Source: Bacillota bacterium
GTDB taxonomy: Bacteria; Bacillota; Clostridia; Christensenellales; CAG-138
Assembly: GCA_023395595.1 (NCBI GenBank)
Contig: JAEWYO010000023.1
Coordinates: 46,013 to 110,012 of the forward strand
Direction of reading: 5' to 3'
DNA: 64,000 nucleotides
Each line of letters starts with the position of its first letter. Position 1 is the stretch's first letter. This document shows positions 1-8,101 of the stretch, piece after piece. The notes beneath the pieces were generated by a model. It worked only from the letters and a program-made list of their open reading frames with translations. It was not told the origin of the DNA and did no database searches. The position numbers and the translations under genes were made by a program.

Positions 1-897
1 GCAATTGTTGCTTGCTGGTCCATCGGTACCGATGGCAACCGGTATGCCGCGCTTGAGGTACTCGTAGACGGGTGCAACGCCGCTGGCGAGTTTCGTGTTG
101 CTGCCGGGGCAGGTGACCACGCGCATGCCGCGAGATTGCATGATGTCCATCTCGCGCTCGGACACATGCACACAATGATAGCCACCGCCGCCATAGTTGA
201 ACAACCCAAGGGAATCGAGGTATTCAATCGTGCGCATGCCGCTGTGTGCAACGCAGCTTTCCACCTCTGCGCGTGTCTCGTTGAGATGGGTATAAAACGG
301 CTGCTTGAGTTGCTGCACCAGAGCCGAAAGATCGCGCATCAGCGGCTCGCTGCTGGTATATTCCGCATGGAACCCGAGACGATAGGAGATCAAAGGATCA
401 AGCTTGGAAAACTTTGCGTATTCGTCCGCCGTCTCCTGCGCGGTGCCACCAAAATCGTTTGCGCAGCCGACAAGCGCGGCGCGAAAGCCGGTGTCGATTG
501 CGGCGGCGGCGATGCTGTCCCGCGCAAAATACATGTCAAACATCATGGTGATGCCGCTCGTGAGGTACTCCATGATGGCGAGCTTTGTGAGAATGTAGAC
601 ATCGTCGGGCGTGAGCTGCGCTTCCTTGGGGAAGACCTGCTCAAAGAGCCAACTTTGCAGCGGCAGATCATCCGCGAGCGAACGCAAAAATGTCATTCCG
701 CTGTGGGTATGCGCGTTTTTGAAACCCGGCATAAGTAGGTTCCCGCGGCAGTCAATCTCGCGATCGGCGGCGCCAGCATAACCGCCCTCTTTGCCGAGGA
801 AAGCGATGCGTTCGCCGGAAACGACAAGCTCGCCGGAGAAGAGCGCGGTGGCTCCATCCAGCGGCAATATTCTCGCATTGTAAAATCTCGTTACCAT
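1..897 (-). CDS. Amidohydrolase, TRZ/ATZ-like deaminase family (3' end beyond window)
   Basis: An open frame of 299 codons runs leftward off the window, so the C-terminus is missing. I read it directly on the minus strand from ATG (MVTRFYNARIL). It shows the metal-dependent amidohydrolase pattern: HTHSGM near residue 60, a His in GFHAEY, HLNE, and a terminal GTDGPASNN, which carries the metal-binding Asp and is typical of the SsnA/MtaD/TRZ branch. Family members deaminate or dechlorinate nitrogen heterocycles such as guanine, S-adenosylhomocysteine or methylthioadenosine; the substrate cannot be told here. No ribosome binding site precedes the ATG. A TGtTAGAAT promoter element ends 7 bases upstream of it, so the mRNA may be leaderless. 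Confidence 0.88.
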   Translation of the reverse strand, partial: MVTRFYNARILPLDGATALFSGELVVSGERIAFLGKEGGYAGAADREIDCRGNLLMPGFKNAHTHSGMTFLRSLADDLPLQSWLFEQVFPKEAQLTPDDVYILTKLAIMEYLTSGITMMFDMYFARDSIAAAAIDTGFRAALVGCANDFGGTAQETADEYAKFSKLDPLISYRLGFHAEYTSSEPLMRDLSALVQQLKQPFYTHLNETRAEVESCVAHSGMRTIEYLDSLGLFNYGGGGYHCVHVSEREMDIMQSRGMRVVTCPGSNTKLASGVAPVYEYLKRGIPVAIGTDGPASNNC

Positions 898-903
898 GCA
901 ACT

Positions 904-932
904 ATTCTAACATAGCTTTTTCAGAGAATCCA
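904..932 (-). promoter_or_regulatory. Promoter of the amidohydrolase gene
   Basis: On the minus strand a TAGAAT -10 box with an upstream TG (extended -10) lies 17 bases after a weak TGGATT -35. Only six bases separate the -10 box from the ATG, which places the predicted start of transcription on the start codon. Confidence 0.5.
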
Positions 933-1093
933 CCAGAGGAGAATCTGGAACCAATGTTTCCTCTGAAATTTGCTGTTTGCTCACAATTTACATTGTATGA
1001 GCGTGATTTGCATGATGAAAACCGCTCACCCGTAAGGCAAAGTGAACAAATTGCTCCAATCAATCAAAAAACGCGTTCGCGCAGCTAAAATCG

Positions 1094-1102
1094 TGTTACA
1101 AT
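1094..1102 (+). promoter_or_regulatory. Extended -10 promoter element upstream of the sirtuin gene
   Basis: The element reads TGtTACAAT. No good -35 hexamer is present. The transcript would have a leader of about 195 bases before the chosen ATG. Confidence 0.35.
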
Positions 1103-1303
1103 ATAAAAAAGGATTCTGTTCCATATGGTAATGCGCAGTCAAAGCCTGTAAATACAAGATTACCAAAGCAACCATGATACGATTCTAAATTCGTACGATA
1201 ACAATCAGACCACCCTCTGTTGACACAAGAGAGCCGCGCGAATGGTTCGCTTTTGCGGCTGCTCTCCCTGATCACATCCAGACGAACAGGAAAGTGTGAA
1301 AAC

Positions 1304-2071
1304 ATGATCAATGCCAGCGAGCTGCCCAAGATTGAAGAACTCAGGAGAATTCTCGCCTGTGTGGGGCGCACCGTCTTTCTTGGCGGAGCGGGAACATCAA
1401 CCGAGAGCGGGATTCCGGATTTTCGATCCAGCGACGGGGTTTTTGCGGCCATACGGGACTACGGCTTTCCGCCAGAAACCCTGTTGAGCCGTTCTTTTTT
1501 TCTGAAGCACACCGAGACGTTTTTTGAATATTACCGCAAGTTTTTGCTCTATCCTGCGGCGCAGCCGAACGATTGCCACCGCGCGCTGGCAAAGATGGAG
1601 CGGGAAGGCGCGCTCTCTGCCGTAATCACGCAAAATATCGACGGGTTGCATCAAAGAGCCGGCAGCAGAACGGTTTTGGAGCTGCACGGCAACGCAAACA
1701 GCAACCATTGCATGACATGCGGCAGATCGTTTAGCCTGCAGGATGTGATGAGCAAGACCGGAATTCCAACCTGCGGCTGCGGCGGAATCATCAAACCGGA
1801 TGTGGTGCTCTATGAAGAACCGCTCAACGAAAAGGTTCTGCACGTTGCCATCTCTCAGATGGACAAGGCCAACACGCTGATCATCGGCGGAACCTCGCTT
1901 GCGGTCTATCCTGCGGCTGGATTGGTGGACTATTTCCACGGGCGCAACCTAATCGTCATTAATCTCGGTAAAACGAGCCGAAACGGCAGCGCAACACTGA
2001 CGATCAACGCACCGATTGGCGAAGTGATGCGAAAGGTGATTCTGGATCGCCCGCTGGCAAAAGAGGCGTAA
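1304..2071 (+). CDS. NAD-dependent protein deacylase, Sir2 family
   Basis: 255-residue sirtuin, which removes acyl groups from lysines using NAD+. Visible family signatures in order: GAGTSTESGIPDFRS (NAD-binding loop), TQNIDGLH (NAD binding), ELHGN with the catalytic His, and a zinc module of four cysteines (CMTC, then CGC), followed by IKPDVVLYEE. GAGTS rather than GAGIS is a common bacterial variant. I chose the ATG at 1304 because AGGAAAG lies 9 bases upstream; an in-frame ATG at 1220 has no such site and would add 28 residues with no family similarity. It appears to stand alone, between a divergent amidohydrolase and mreB, which has its own promoter. Confidence 0.93.
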   Translation: MINASELPKIEELRRILACVGRTVFLGGAGTSTESGIPDFRSSDGVFAAIRDYGFPPETLLSRSFFLKHTETFFEYYRKFLLYPAAQPNDCHRALAKMEREGALSAVITQNIDGLHQRAGSRTVLELHGNANSNHCMTCGRSFSLQDVMSKTGIPTCGCGGIIKPDVVLYEEPLNEKVLHVAISQMDKANTLIIGGTSLAVYPAAGLVDYFHGRNLIVINLGKTSRNGSATLTINAPIGEVMRKVILDRPLAKEA

Positions 2072-2105
2072 CAAAAAGCGCCGAAGAGAAACCAGTGCTT
2101 CATAA

Positions 2106-2131
2106 GGCTCCATCGAATACACGGTGGAGCC
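2106..2131 (+). terminator. Weak hairpin after the sirtuin gene
   Basis: GGCTCCA pairs with TGGAGCC across a 12-base loop. The following sequence, TATCTATTG, is only mildly T-rich, so termination may be inefficient. Confidence 0.35.
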
Positions 2132-2173
2132 TATCTATTGGGATGCTTCATATTCCGTTCACACTTTGTTTGA

Positions 2174-2202
2174 TTGAACCCGTTATCCCTGCATGTTAAA
2201 AT
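2174..2202 (+). promoter_or_regulatory. mreB promoter
   Basis: TTGAAC, a 17-base spacer, then TAAAAT preceded by TGt (extended -10). The 5' leader before the mreB ATG is about 55 bases. Confidence 0.7.
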
Positions 2203-2263
2203 TGATCGATAACATAGGACATATCTGTCCGGGTGGATCACGCGAAAGCAGGTTATAAGTAAG

Positions 2264-3301
2264 ATGGGTTTGTTTGATACGTCCGACATTGGAATCGACC
2301 TCGGCACCTCCTCAACGCTCGTGTTTGTCAAGGGCAAGGGGATCGTGCTCAAGGAGCCTTCCGTCGTCGCGCTGGAACGCGTGACGGGGCGCATTGTTGC
2401 AATCGGCGAGGACGCACGCAAGATGATGGGACGCGAACCCGCGGACACCATCGTCATCCGTCCGCTGCGTGATGGCGTGATTTCCAACTTTGACGTCACG
2501 GCGCGCATGCTCCGCTATTTTTTCCAAAAGGTAGTCGGAACGCGTCTGCTCTATCGCCCGCGTGCGGTGGTTTGCATTCCCTCCGGCGTGACAGAGGCGG
2601 AGAAGCGCTGCGTCATCGAAGCCTCGGACGAGGCGGGCGCACGCTACACCTATCTTATCGAGGAGCCGATTGCCGCCGCTATTGGCGCGGGAATCGACAT
2701 CAACGAACCCACCGGGCATATGGTGCTCGATATCGGCGGCGGAACGACGGACATCGCGGTGATTTCGCACGGAGCGACCGTGATTTCGGACTCCATCAAG
2801 ATGGCGGGAGACAAGTTTGACGACGCGGTGCGGCGCTATATGAAACGCAAGCACAACCTCTATATCGGCGAGCGCAACGCGGAGGACATCAAGATTGCTT
2901 ACGGGCGTGCGCACACGGAAAAGGAACAGCGCGTGATCGAGGTGCGTGGCAGAAACGTAGTGACAGGGTTGCCGGAGGCGATCCCGATTGGCACAAACGA
3001 GATGGTCGATGCGCTGAGCGAACCGCTTGGTGCGATCATGGAGCGTGTGCGCGGGCTGCTGGAACGCACGCCGCCGGAGCTTGCCAAGGATATTGCAAGC
3101 GCGGGCATCGTGGTCACGGGCGGCGGTGCGCTGCTGGCGGGATTTGACCGTTATGTGACCGAGCGCACGAGCGTGCCCTGCCGGATTGCGGAAGACCCGA
3201 TCTCTTGCGTGGCGCTCGGCACCGGGCGCGTGCTGGACGACCTGAAGAAATACAACGCCGCGATCTATGACTATCGCCGCGGGGAATATTACGACGGTTG
3301 A
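2264..3301 (+). CDS. mreB: Rod shape-determining protein MreB
   Basis: 345-residue actin-like ATPase that forms membrane-associated filaments guiding elongation-mode wall synthesis. The N-terminus has the phosphate-1 loop GIDLGTSS. DIGGGTTDIA is the phosphate-2 motif, and GGGALL near residue 288 matches the adenosine motif. The length is normal for MreB/Mbl. It is a single gene here; the usual partners mreC, mreD and the min genes are not next to it, so it may be one of several paralogues (MreB, Mbl or MreBH). It has its own strong promoter, and no clear terminator follows. Confidence 0.93.
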   Translation: MGLFDTSDIGIDLGTSSTLVFVKGKGIVLKEPSVVALERVTGRIVAIGEDARKMMGREPADTIVIRPLRDGVISNFDVTARMLRYFFQKVVGTRLLYRPRAVVCIPSGVTEAEKRCVIEASDEAGARYTYLIEEPIAAAIGAGIDINEPTGHMVLDIGGGTTDIAVISHGATVISDSIKMAGDKFDDAVRRYMKRKHNLYIGERNAEDIKIAYGRAHTEKEQRVIEVRGRNVVTGLPEAIPIGTNEMVDALSEPLGAIMERVRGLLERTPPELAKDIASAGIVVTGGGALLAGFDRYVTERTSVPCRIAEDPISCVALGTGRVLDDLKKYNAAIYDYRRGEYYDG

Positions 3302-3366
3302 CGCAGATCACGTGATTCGTATTTTAGGATTTTTAAGAAAAAGTTCAAGGCAATGTCACGATTGCT

Positions 3367-3375
3367 TGTTATACT
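3367..3375 (+). promoter_or_regulatory. Extended -10 element upstream of the NlpC/P60 gene
   Basis: The element reads TGtTATACT with only a poor -35. It would give a leader of about 135 bases. A GC hairpin in the leader (GCGGCG 3481-3486 with CGCCGC 3493-3498) ends just before the ribosome binding site GAAAGGAG at 3504-3511. Confidence 0.45.
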
Positions 3376-3518
3376 CATCATGGTTTCGTACCATACCATT
3401 ACACCTGCGGGACTTGCCTGCATGCAACACAAATGTCGAATTGCTACTTCAGCATGACACATGATTTGGATGGATAGGCGGCGGCGAACACGCGCCGCAT
3501 GCCGAAAGGAGTCGAATC

Positions 3519-5828
3519 GTGCCTACTGATCCCCGTATTGATCGAAAGCACATGCAGGCCAAACCTGCGCAAAAAAAACCAGTGAAAAACGGCGCCGTGC
3601 AGAAAAAGACTGCCTCCGCGTCTTCTTCGCGCACAAAGGCGCCCTCTGCCCACGGCAAAGAGCACCGCGGCGGGGAACACCACAAGAAATCCGATTTCGA
3701 ACGTTCCTATACTGCACAAGAGCGCGACCCGCGTAAGAGCCGCGAAGCGTCTCAGCGCAGAGCCGACTATGCCCCGCAGAAACCGGCACGGGATGCGTAT
3801 GACGCGCGCACGTATACGGCAGATATGCCCAAAAAGAAGAAGAAAAAGAAGTTTAAACTCAAGAAGTTCTTCAAAAAGCTCGGCAAGAACCTGCAAGCCT
3901 TTGGCGCGAAGTTGATCGAGGTGGAAGAACATCCCGAAGAGCCGATGGGCTTTGACAGCACGCTTGCGGTCAATGACCTCGGGTTTGCACAGCAGAAATC
4001 CATCTTCGACGCGCAGAAGACGGCGAGCAAAAAGAACGACAAGAACGAGCCTGCCACGGCGAAAAACGTTTGGCAGACAATTCAAAAAGCATTGCTAACC
4101 GCGTTGCGCGTAGTGGCTCGCGGCATCTATCTGGGTGTGCGAAAGATATACGCATTCTTGATGCGGCTGCCGCATCGCACGCTGCTCATCGGAAGCGGCG
4201 CATTCGGGCTTGTGCTTATCACGGTTGTAATCCTCGCGATTGCGCTGCCGGGCAAGCCGACGAAAGCGGATCAAGGCGAGCAGCTCGCCGCATTCACCGC
4301 GTTGGAGACCGAGCAGACCGCGCTGGACAACCCGACACAGGACGGCGTTGAGACGGGCGAGACCGCGCCGGATGGAACAGTACCGGCCGACGTCAGCAAC
4401 GAAACGGTTCCGGCGGATGTACAGGCGCAGGATGCGCTGGCCTCCACCGCGCCAACCTTCACCGCAGAGGTGAAATCCGGCGACGATGGAGCGATTATCT
4501 CCACGATCCAGTCCCGACTGATGGAACTCGGCTATATGGACTCCGATGAACCGACCGAGCACTTCGGCCCGCTCACACAGAGCGCGCTCAAGAGTTTTCA
4601 GCGGCACAACGGACTCGGAGAAGACGGGATCTGCGGGCAGGCGACCTACGACATGCTCATGAATGCAGAGGCGAAGGTTTACGTCATGCAGCTTGGCGAT
4701 TCTGGCCCGGATGTCGAGGGCGTGCAGCAGCGTCTCTATGAACTCGGCTATTTGGACAACAAAGCAAATATTCAGGGCGTGTTTGGCGAGAAAACCGAAT
4801 CCGCCGCAAAGGAATTTCAAAAGAAAAACGACTTGAAAGCGGACGGCAAGGTCGGCTCCAAGACGCTTGAAATGCTCTATGGTGAAGACGTGGTCGGCAA
4901 TGCGTTCCGTCTTGGCGATGAGAACCAGGTCATCAAAGACTGCCAGACCGCGCTCAAGCGCCTCGGCTACATCACCTTCAAACCTGACGGCGTGATGGGC
5001 AAGGCGACTGTCTCCGCGATCAAAGCGTTCCAGCAGGCAAACGGTCTCACAAGAGACGGCGCGCTGGGTCCTGTCACCCGAGACATGATACTCTCCGGCG
5101 ATGCGCAGGAGATGGTCATGCAGCTAGGCGACTACGGCACGGACGTGAAAAACATGCAAACGCGCCTGGCGAAGCTGAACTATCTTTCCAGCGCGAACGC
5201 GACAGGATATTTCGGCGAAATTACCGAGGACGCGGTGAAGGCGTTCCAGAAACGGGCAGGGCTGAGCGCGGACGGCAAAGTCGGCGGCGTGACCCTCACA
5301 ATGATGAACTCCTCCAGCGCCAAGAAGGCCGCGAGTGCGCCCTCCACCAAGAAGGAGACGAAAACGAGCGGAAAGAGCTCTTCCGGCAGCTCCAGCAGCG
5401 GATCGTCCGGCAGTTCTTCCAGTGGCGTATCGGATAAGGTGGGCGTGGAGAAGCTCGTTGCCCTTGCGGAGAGCAAGGTCGGCAGTAAGTATGTCCGCGG
5501 CGCAAAAGGCCCGAACACGTTTGACTGCTCCGGCTTCGTCTACTGGTGCCTCAAGAACGCAGGCGTGAGCACGAGCTACATGACGTCTATCATGTGGCGC
5601 TCCACCTCGCGATATTCTCGCTTTACCGACATGGGATCGATCCAGCGCGGCGATATTCTCGTGTTCTCCGGCGAGTCTGACTCGACAGGCCATGTCGGCA
5701 TCTATCTCGGCGGCGGGAAGATGATCGACGCGAGCTCTTCGGAGGGCCAGGTGCGTCAGTCGTCCTCCGTGCTGAGCTCCGGCGGATATTGGAGCAGGCA
5801 CTTCATCTGTGCGTACCATGTATTCTAA
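3519..5828 (+). CDS. Membrane-anchored NlpC/P60 wall hydrolase with four peptidoglycan-binding repeats
   Basis: 769 residues, starting at GTG 7 bases after GAAAGGAG. Layout: a long Lys/Ala/charged cytoplasmic N-terminus (about 1-220, including a run of lysines); one transmembrane helix (about 222-245); an acidic Thr/Ala linker; four PG_binding_1 repeats (about 320-375, 392-450, 464-520, 531-590), each with an LGYL-type core and a late DGxxG; a Ser/Gly linker; and an NlpC/P60 domain (about 640-769). Cys670 in FDCSGF and His725 in GHVGIYLG are the expected catalytic pair. NlpC/P60 enzymes cut D-Glu-diaminopimelate links in wall peptides. An L,D-transpeptidase gene follows about 100 bases downstream, so the pair may remodel the wall together. 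The 220-residue cytoplasmic region is larger than usual for this class. Confidence 0.92.
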   Translation: MPTDPRIDRKHMQAKPAQKKPVKNGAVQKKTASASSSRTKAPSAHGKEHRGGEHHKKSDFERSYTAQERDPRKSREASQRRADYAPQKPARDAYDARTYTADMPKKKKKKKFKLKKFFKKLGKNLQAFGAKLIEVEEHPEEPMGFDSTLAVNDLGFAQQKSIFDAQKTASKKNDKNEPATAKNVWQTIQKALLTALRVVARGIYLGVRKIYAFLMRLPHRTLLIGSGAFGLVLITVVILAIALPGKPTKADQGEQLAAFTALETEQTALDNPTQDGVETGETAPDGTVPADVSNETVPADVQAQDALASTAPTFTAEVKSGDDGAIISTIQSRLMELGYMDSDEPTEHFGPLTQSALKSFQRHNGLGEDGICGQATYDMLMNAEAKVYVMQLGDSGPDVEGVQQRLYELGYLDNKANIQGVFGEKTESAAKEFQKKNDLKADGKVGSKTLEMLYGEDVVGNAFRLGDENQVIKDCQTALKRLGYITFKPDGVMGKATVSAIKAFQQANGLTRDGALGPVTRDMILSGDAQEMVMQLGDYGTDVKNMQTRLAKLNYLSSANATGYFGEITEDAVKAFQKRAGLSADGKVGGVTLTMMNSSSAKKAASAPSTKKETKTSGKSSSGSSSSGSSGSSSSGVSDKVGVEKLVALAESKVGSKYVRGAKGPNTFDCSGFVYWCLKNAGVSTSYMTSIMWRSTSRYSRFTDMGSIQRGDILVFSGESDSTGHVGIYLGGGKMIDASSSEGQVRQSSSVLSSGGYWSRHFICAYHVF

Positions 5829-5860
5829 GATGCAGTAAAGCGGCACACACAACAACATAG

Positions 5861-5897
5861 ATGCGCGGGATTGGCGAAAAATGCCTTTCCCGCGCAT
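5861..5897 (+). other. Strong hairpin between NlpC/P60 and L,D-transpeptidase genes
   Basis: ATGCGCGGG (5861-5869) pairs perfectly with CCCGCGCAT (5889-5897), and an inner GGC/GCC pair adds to it. No T-run follows, so it may be a processing or stabilising hairpin or a partial terminator. It ends 28 bases before the next start codon. Confidence 0.4.
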
Positions 5898-5925
5898 TGA
5901 CTTATTCCGGGAAGGGGAAAACGAA

Positions 5926-6984
5926 ATGCGAAGAATCGCTGTATTTCTTGTGGCTTTGGTGGTGCTGTGCTCCGTTTTGCTCCTGCCCGGGCGCGCGCAT
6001 GCGCTCGATCCACTCAAGAACGAAGACCCCGATAAATACTATATCCTGCTGGATTTGAAGAACCAGATCATCACCGTGTTTGAGCGCGACGAGGCGGGCA
6101 ACTATACCAAGGTTGTGCGCCGGTTCCTCTGCTCCAGCGGGCGCACGGATATTGACGAAGCCGACCCGGAGGACGAGGCAACACCAACCCCGCGCGGGAT
6201 TTGGAAGATCGGCGGGCGGGAGCGCTTCGGCAAGTTTGCGAATTTCAGCAGCGCCTATGCGCGCTATTGGGTACAGATTGTCGGGAGCATCTATTTTCAC
6301 TCGATCCTGTTCAATAAGCGCGACATCGATGCGATGGATCGGCAAGCCTACAGCGATATGGGCAACAAAGTGTCCCACGGCTGTGTGCGGCTGTATGTGG
6401 AAGATGCGCGGTGGCTCTATTATTATGCATGCCCGGGCACAACCGTCGAAATCAGCGCGGATGAACCAGCCAACAAGGAGCTTAGGCGCGCACTCAAGAG
6501 CAAGATGAAGTTTGCTGACTACAACGCGTTCCAAAAGACCATCACAGATGAGACAGACGAGCTGCCCAATCCGCACGTTTGGGTGACGGTGGAAGGCGCG
6601 CGCCTGCGAAAGGGCAGCGGAAGCACGTTTGACAGTGTTGCGCGGCTGCAGGTTGGCGATGAGCTGGAGGTGCTCATCGAGAGTGAAGTCTGGGTGAAGG
6701 TGCGCTTCGGCAAAAAGGAAGGCTATGTTCTGCGCGGGTACATCAGCTATCAGCAGGGCGTGATGGACACCAAAGAGGACGCAGACATCCTCAAGACCAC
6801 GGAGTGGCTCTATGCCGAGCCAAACCTCGCGGCGGAGAAACTGGTCAAAGCGCCTGCGCGCGTGTCTGTGAAGGTCCTGGAGACGACGGAGGACGGCTGG
6901 ATCAAGATTGTGTATCAAAACGTGATGGGCTATGTGAAGCCCAACCGCGTTATAAAAGGCTGGGGCGTGATCCTCAAACCGTGA
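5926..6984 (+). CDS. Exported L,D-transpeptidase (YkuD) with SH3-like repeats
   Basis: 352 residues from ATG 5926, which follows GGGAAGGGG and begins a typical signal peptide (MRRIAVFLVALVV..., cleavage near ARA/HA). The YkuD domain spans about 35-180, with catalytic Cys153 in SHGCVRL. These enzymes form 3-3 cross-links or attach proteins to wall peptides. Two SH3-like segments follow (about 215-285 and 290-350, beginning HVWVTVEGARLRKG), suggesting wall binding. An in-frame ATG at 5881 lies inside a hairpin and would bury the signal peptide, so it was not used. A bidirectional terminator follows. Confidence 0.92.
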   Translation: MRRIAVFLVALVVLCSVLLLPGRAHALDPLKNEDPDKYYILLDLKNQIITVFERDEAGNYTKVVRRFLCSSGRTDIDEADPEDEATPTPRGIWKIGGRERFGKFANFSSAYARYWVQIVGSIYFHSILFNKRDIDAMDRQAYSDMGNKVSHGCVRLYVEDARWLYYYACPGTTVEISADEPANKELRRALKSKMKFADYNAFQKTITDETDELPNPHVWVTVEGARLRKGSGSTFDSVARLQVGDELEVLIESEVWVKVRFGKKEGYVLRGYISYQQGVMDTKEDADILKTTEWLYAEPNLAAEKLVKAPARVSVKVLETTEDGWIKIVYQNVMGYVKPNRVIKGWGVILKP

Positions 6985-7032
6985 ACTGCGTGAGATCGAT
7001 TGCAGCAGAATGAGCCAAAACAACAACAAGCA

Positions 7033-7058
7033 AAAAGGCGCGGAGTTCCGCGCCTTTT
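7033..7058. terminator. Bidirectional terminator
   Basis: AAAAGGCGCGG (7033-7043) pairs with CCGCGCCTTTT (7048-7058) around AGTT. It serves the rightward L,D-transpeptidase gene and the leftward lipoprotein-like gene. Confidence 0.88.
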
Positions 7059-7073
7059 GTGATGGCTGGTGCA

Positions 7074-7988
7074 TTATGGCTTGGCGGCGTACCAGAGGGA
7101 GTCCGGCTGGAGCGTTCCGCTCTCGGCAGATTCACCCGCGAGCAGTTTCTGCGCCTGCGCAAAGCAGCGCGCGCCCGCGTCCGCCTGATTGATGCCGACC
7201 ACGCAGACGAGGATTGGGGAGAGTTTGTCTGCGGCATCGGCATCCGTACCCGCGGAGAATACTTCCAAATCGTCCCGTCCGAGCCCCGCAAGCGCATCTG
7301 CAGCTGCGGTGGCAAGCGCGCCGGTTTCCGCATAGACCGCGTCCAGCATGCCGGGATAATAGCGCGAGAAGACGTCCGCAAGCCAATCGGCTAGCGCGAC
7401 TTCGGATGTGTCGGCAAAAAACTCTTCTTTGGCAAACACCGTGCCTGCTGTCTTTGCCTCCGACCAGAGCAGATAGGCAGGGCTGGCTTGGCTCGAAAAC
7501 AACCCGATCAGCCGTACGGGTGCCAGATGCGGCGGATAGTTCAGCGCGTTTTCCAACGCAAGCTTGGCCGAGCCGGTGGCATCATAGCGCAGCTGCGGCA
7601 GGTCGGAGGAGAGCGGCTGTCCTTCCGCCGCGAAAACAAACATAAGGATGGACGACTTGGGCAGCGTCGCCATGCCGGAGAGATAGACAAGCGCGACGGC
7701 ATCGCCCTCCGGCACATAGGACGAGAGCGCGGTAAGGCCGCCGCTGACGGGTTTGATCACGATACCACTGTCCTTTGCCGCGGCTTCTACACCCGCAAGG
7801 AACGCGGGAACCTCCTCCGCACCGAAGACCGCGATCATGCGCGGATGTTCCGGCACCGGGGTTGGCCGCGGTGTAACCGCCGCCGCTGCCGCCGGAGACG
7901 CGGCAGGCGCGGCAGGCGCGCTATCGACACAGGAAAAAAACGACAGCGCGACAATCAATACAAAGAAGCAAGCAAAAATACGTTTCAT
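7074..7988 (-). CDS. Putative exported protein, substrate-binding-protein-like
   Basis: 304 residues from MKRIFACFFVLI. A hydrophobic signal sequence ends at SFFSC, a poor lipobox, so this could be a lipoprotein or a cleaved exported protein. An Ala/Pro/Thr linker (TPRPTPVPEHP) then leads to an alpha/beta domain with alternating strands (MIAVFGAEEVP, AVALVYLSG, VRLIGLF, ILVCVVGINQADAG) resembling the two-lobed periplasmic-binding-protein or sugar-regulator fold. I recognise no specific ligand. I chose ATG 7988; an in-frame ATG at 8015 would place nine residues ahead of the signal. Neither has a ribosome binding site. TATACT ends seven bases before ATG 7988, so the mRNA may be leaderless. Confidence 0.65.
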   Translation of the reverse strand: MKRIFACFFVLIVALSFFSCVDSAPAAPAASPAAAAAVTPRPTPVPEHPRMIAVFGAEEVPAFLAGVEAAAKDSGIVIKPVSGGLTALSSYVPEGDAVALVYLSGMATLPKSSILMFVFAAEGQPLSSDLPQLRYDATGSAKLALENALNYPPHLAPVRLIGLFSSQASPAYLLWSEAKTAGTVFAKEEFFADTSEVALADWLADVFSRYYPGMLDAVYAETGALATAAADALAGLGRDDLEVFSAGTDADAADKLSPILVCVVGINQADAGARCFAQAQKLLAGESAESGTLQPDSLWYAAKP

Positions 7989-7994
7989 GCGCCT

Positions 7995-8000
7995 AGTATA
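7995..8000 (-). promoter_or_regulatory. -10 box abutting the exported-protein gene
   Basis: TATACT on the minus strand is followed by six bases and then the ATG at 7988, placing predicted +1 on the A of the ATG. No clear -35 hexamer is present. Confidence 0.45.
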
Positions 8001-8049
8001 GCATGATAAAGACATCTCGCAGTAGTAGATATTTGGAATCGTGACAGAG

Positions 8050-8084
8050 AAAAAACCGCCGCACAGCGCGTGTGCAGCGGTTTT
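8050..8084 (-). terminator. Terminator of the LCP-family gene
   Basis: On the minus strand CCGC-GCACA pairs with TGTGC-GCGG and is followed by a run of six Ts (the A-run at 8050-8055). It lies 18 bases past the LCP gene stop codon. Confidence 0.87.
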
Positions 8085-8101
8085 GATTGCGTTGGGATGC
8101 C

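Larger units (their letters stand above)
898..1303. other. Intergenic region between divergent amidohydrolase and sirtuin genes
   Basis: This 406-base, fairly AT-rich stretch holds the leftward promoter near 904-932 and a rightward extended -10 element near 1094-1102. A small inverted repeat, CAGAGGA (934-940) with TCCTCTG (959-965), lies between them. I see no convincing gene or RNA element. Confidence 0.5.

Noticed and set aside
3376..3518. c-di-AMP riboswitch before the NlpC/P60 gene
   Set aside because: Such switches often precede wall hydrolases, but the conserved core sequences were not found in this short leader.
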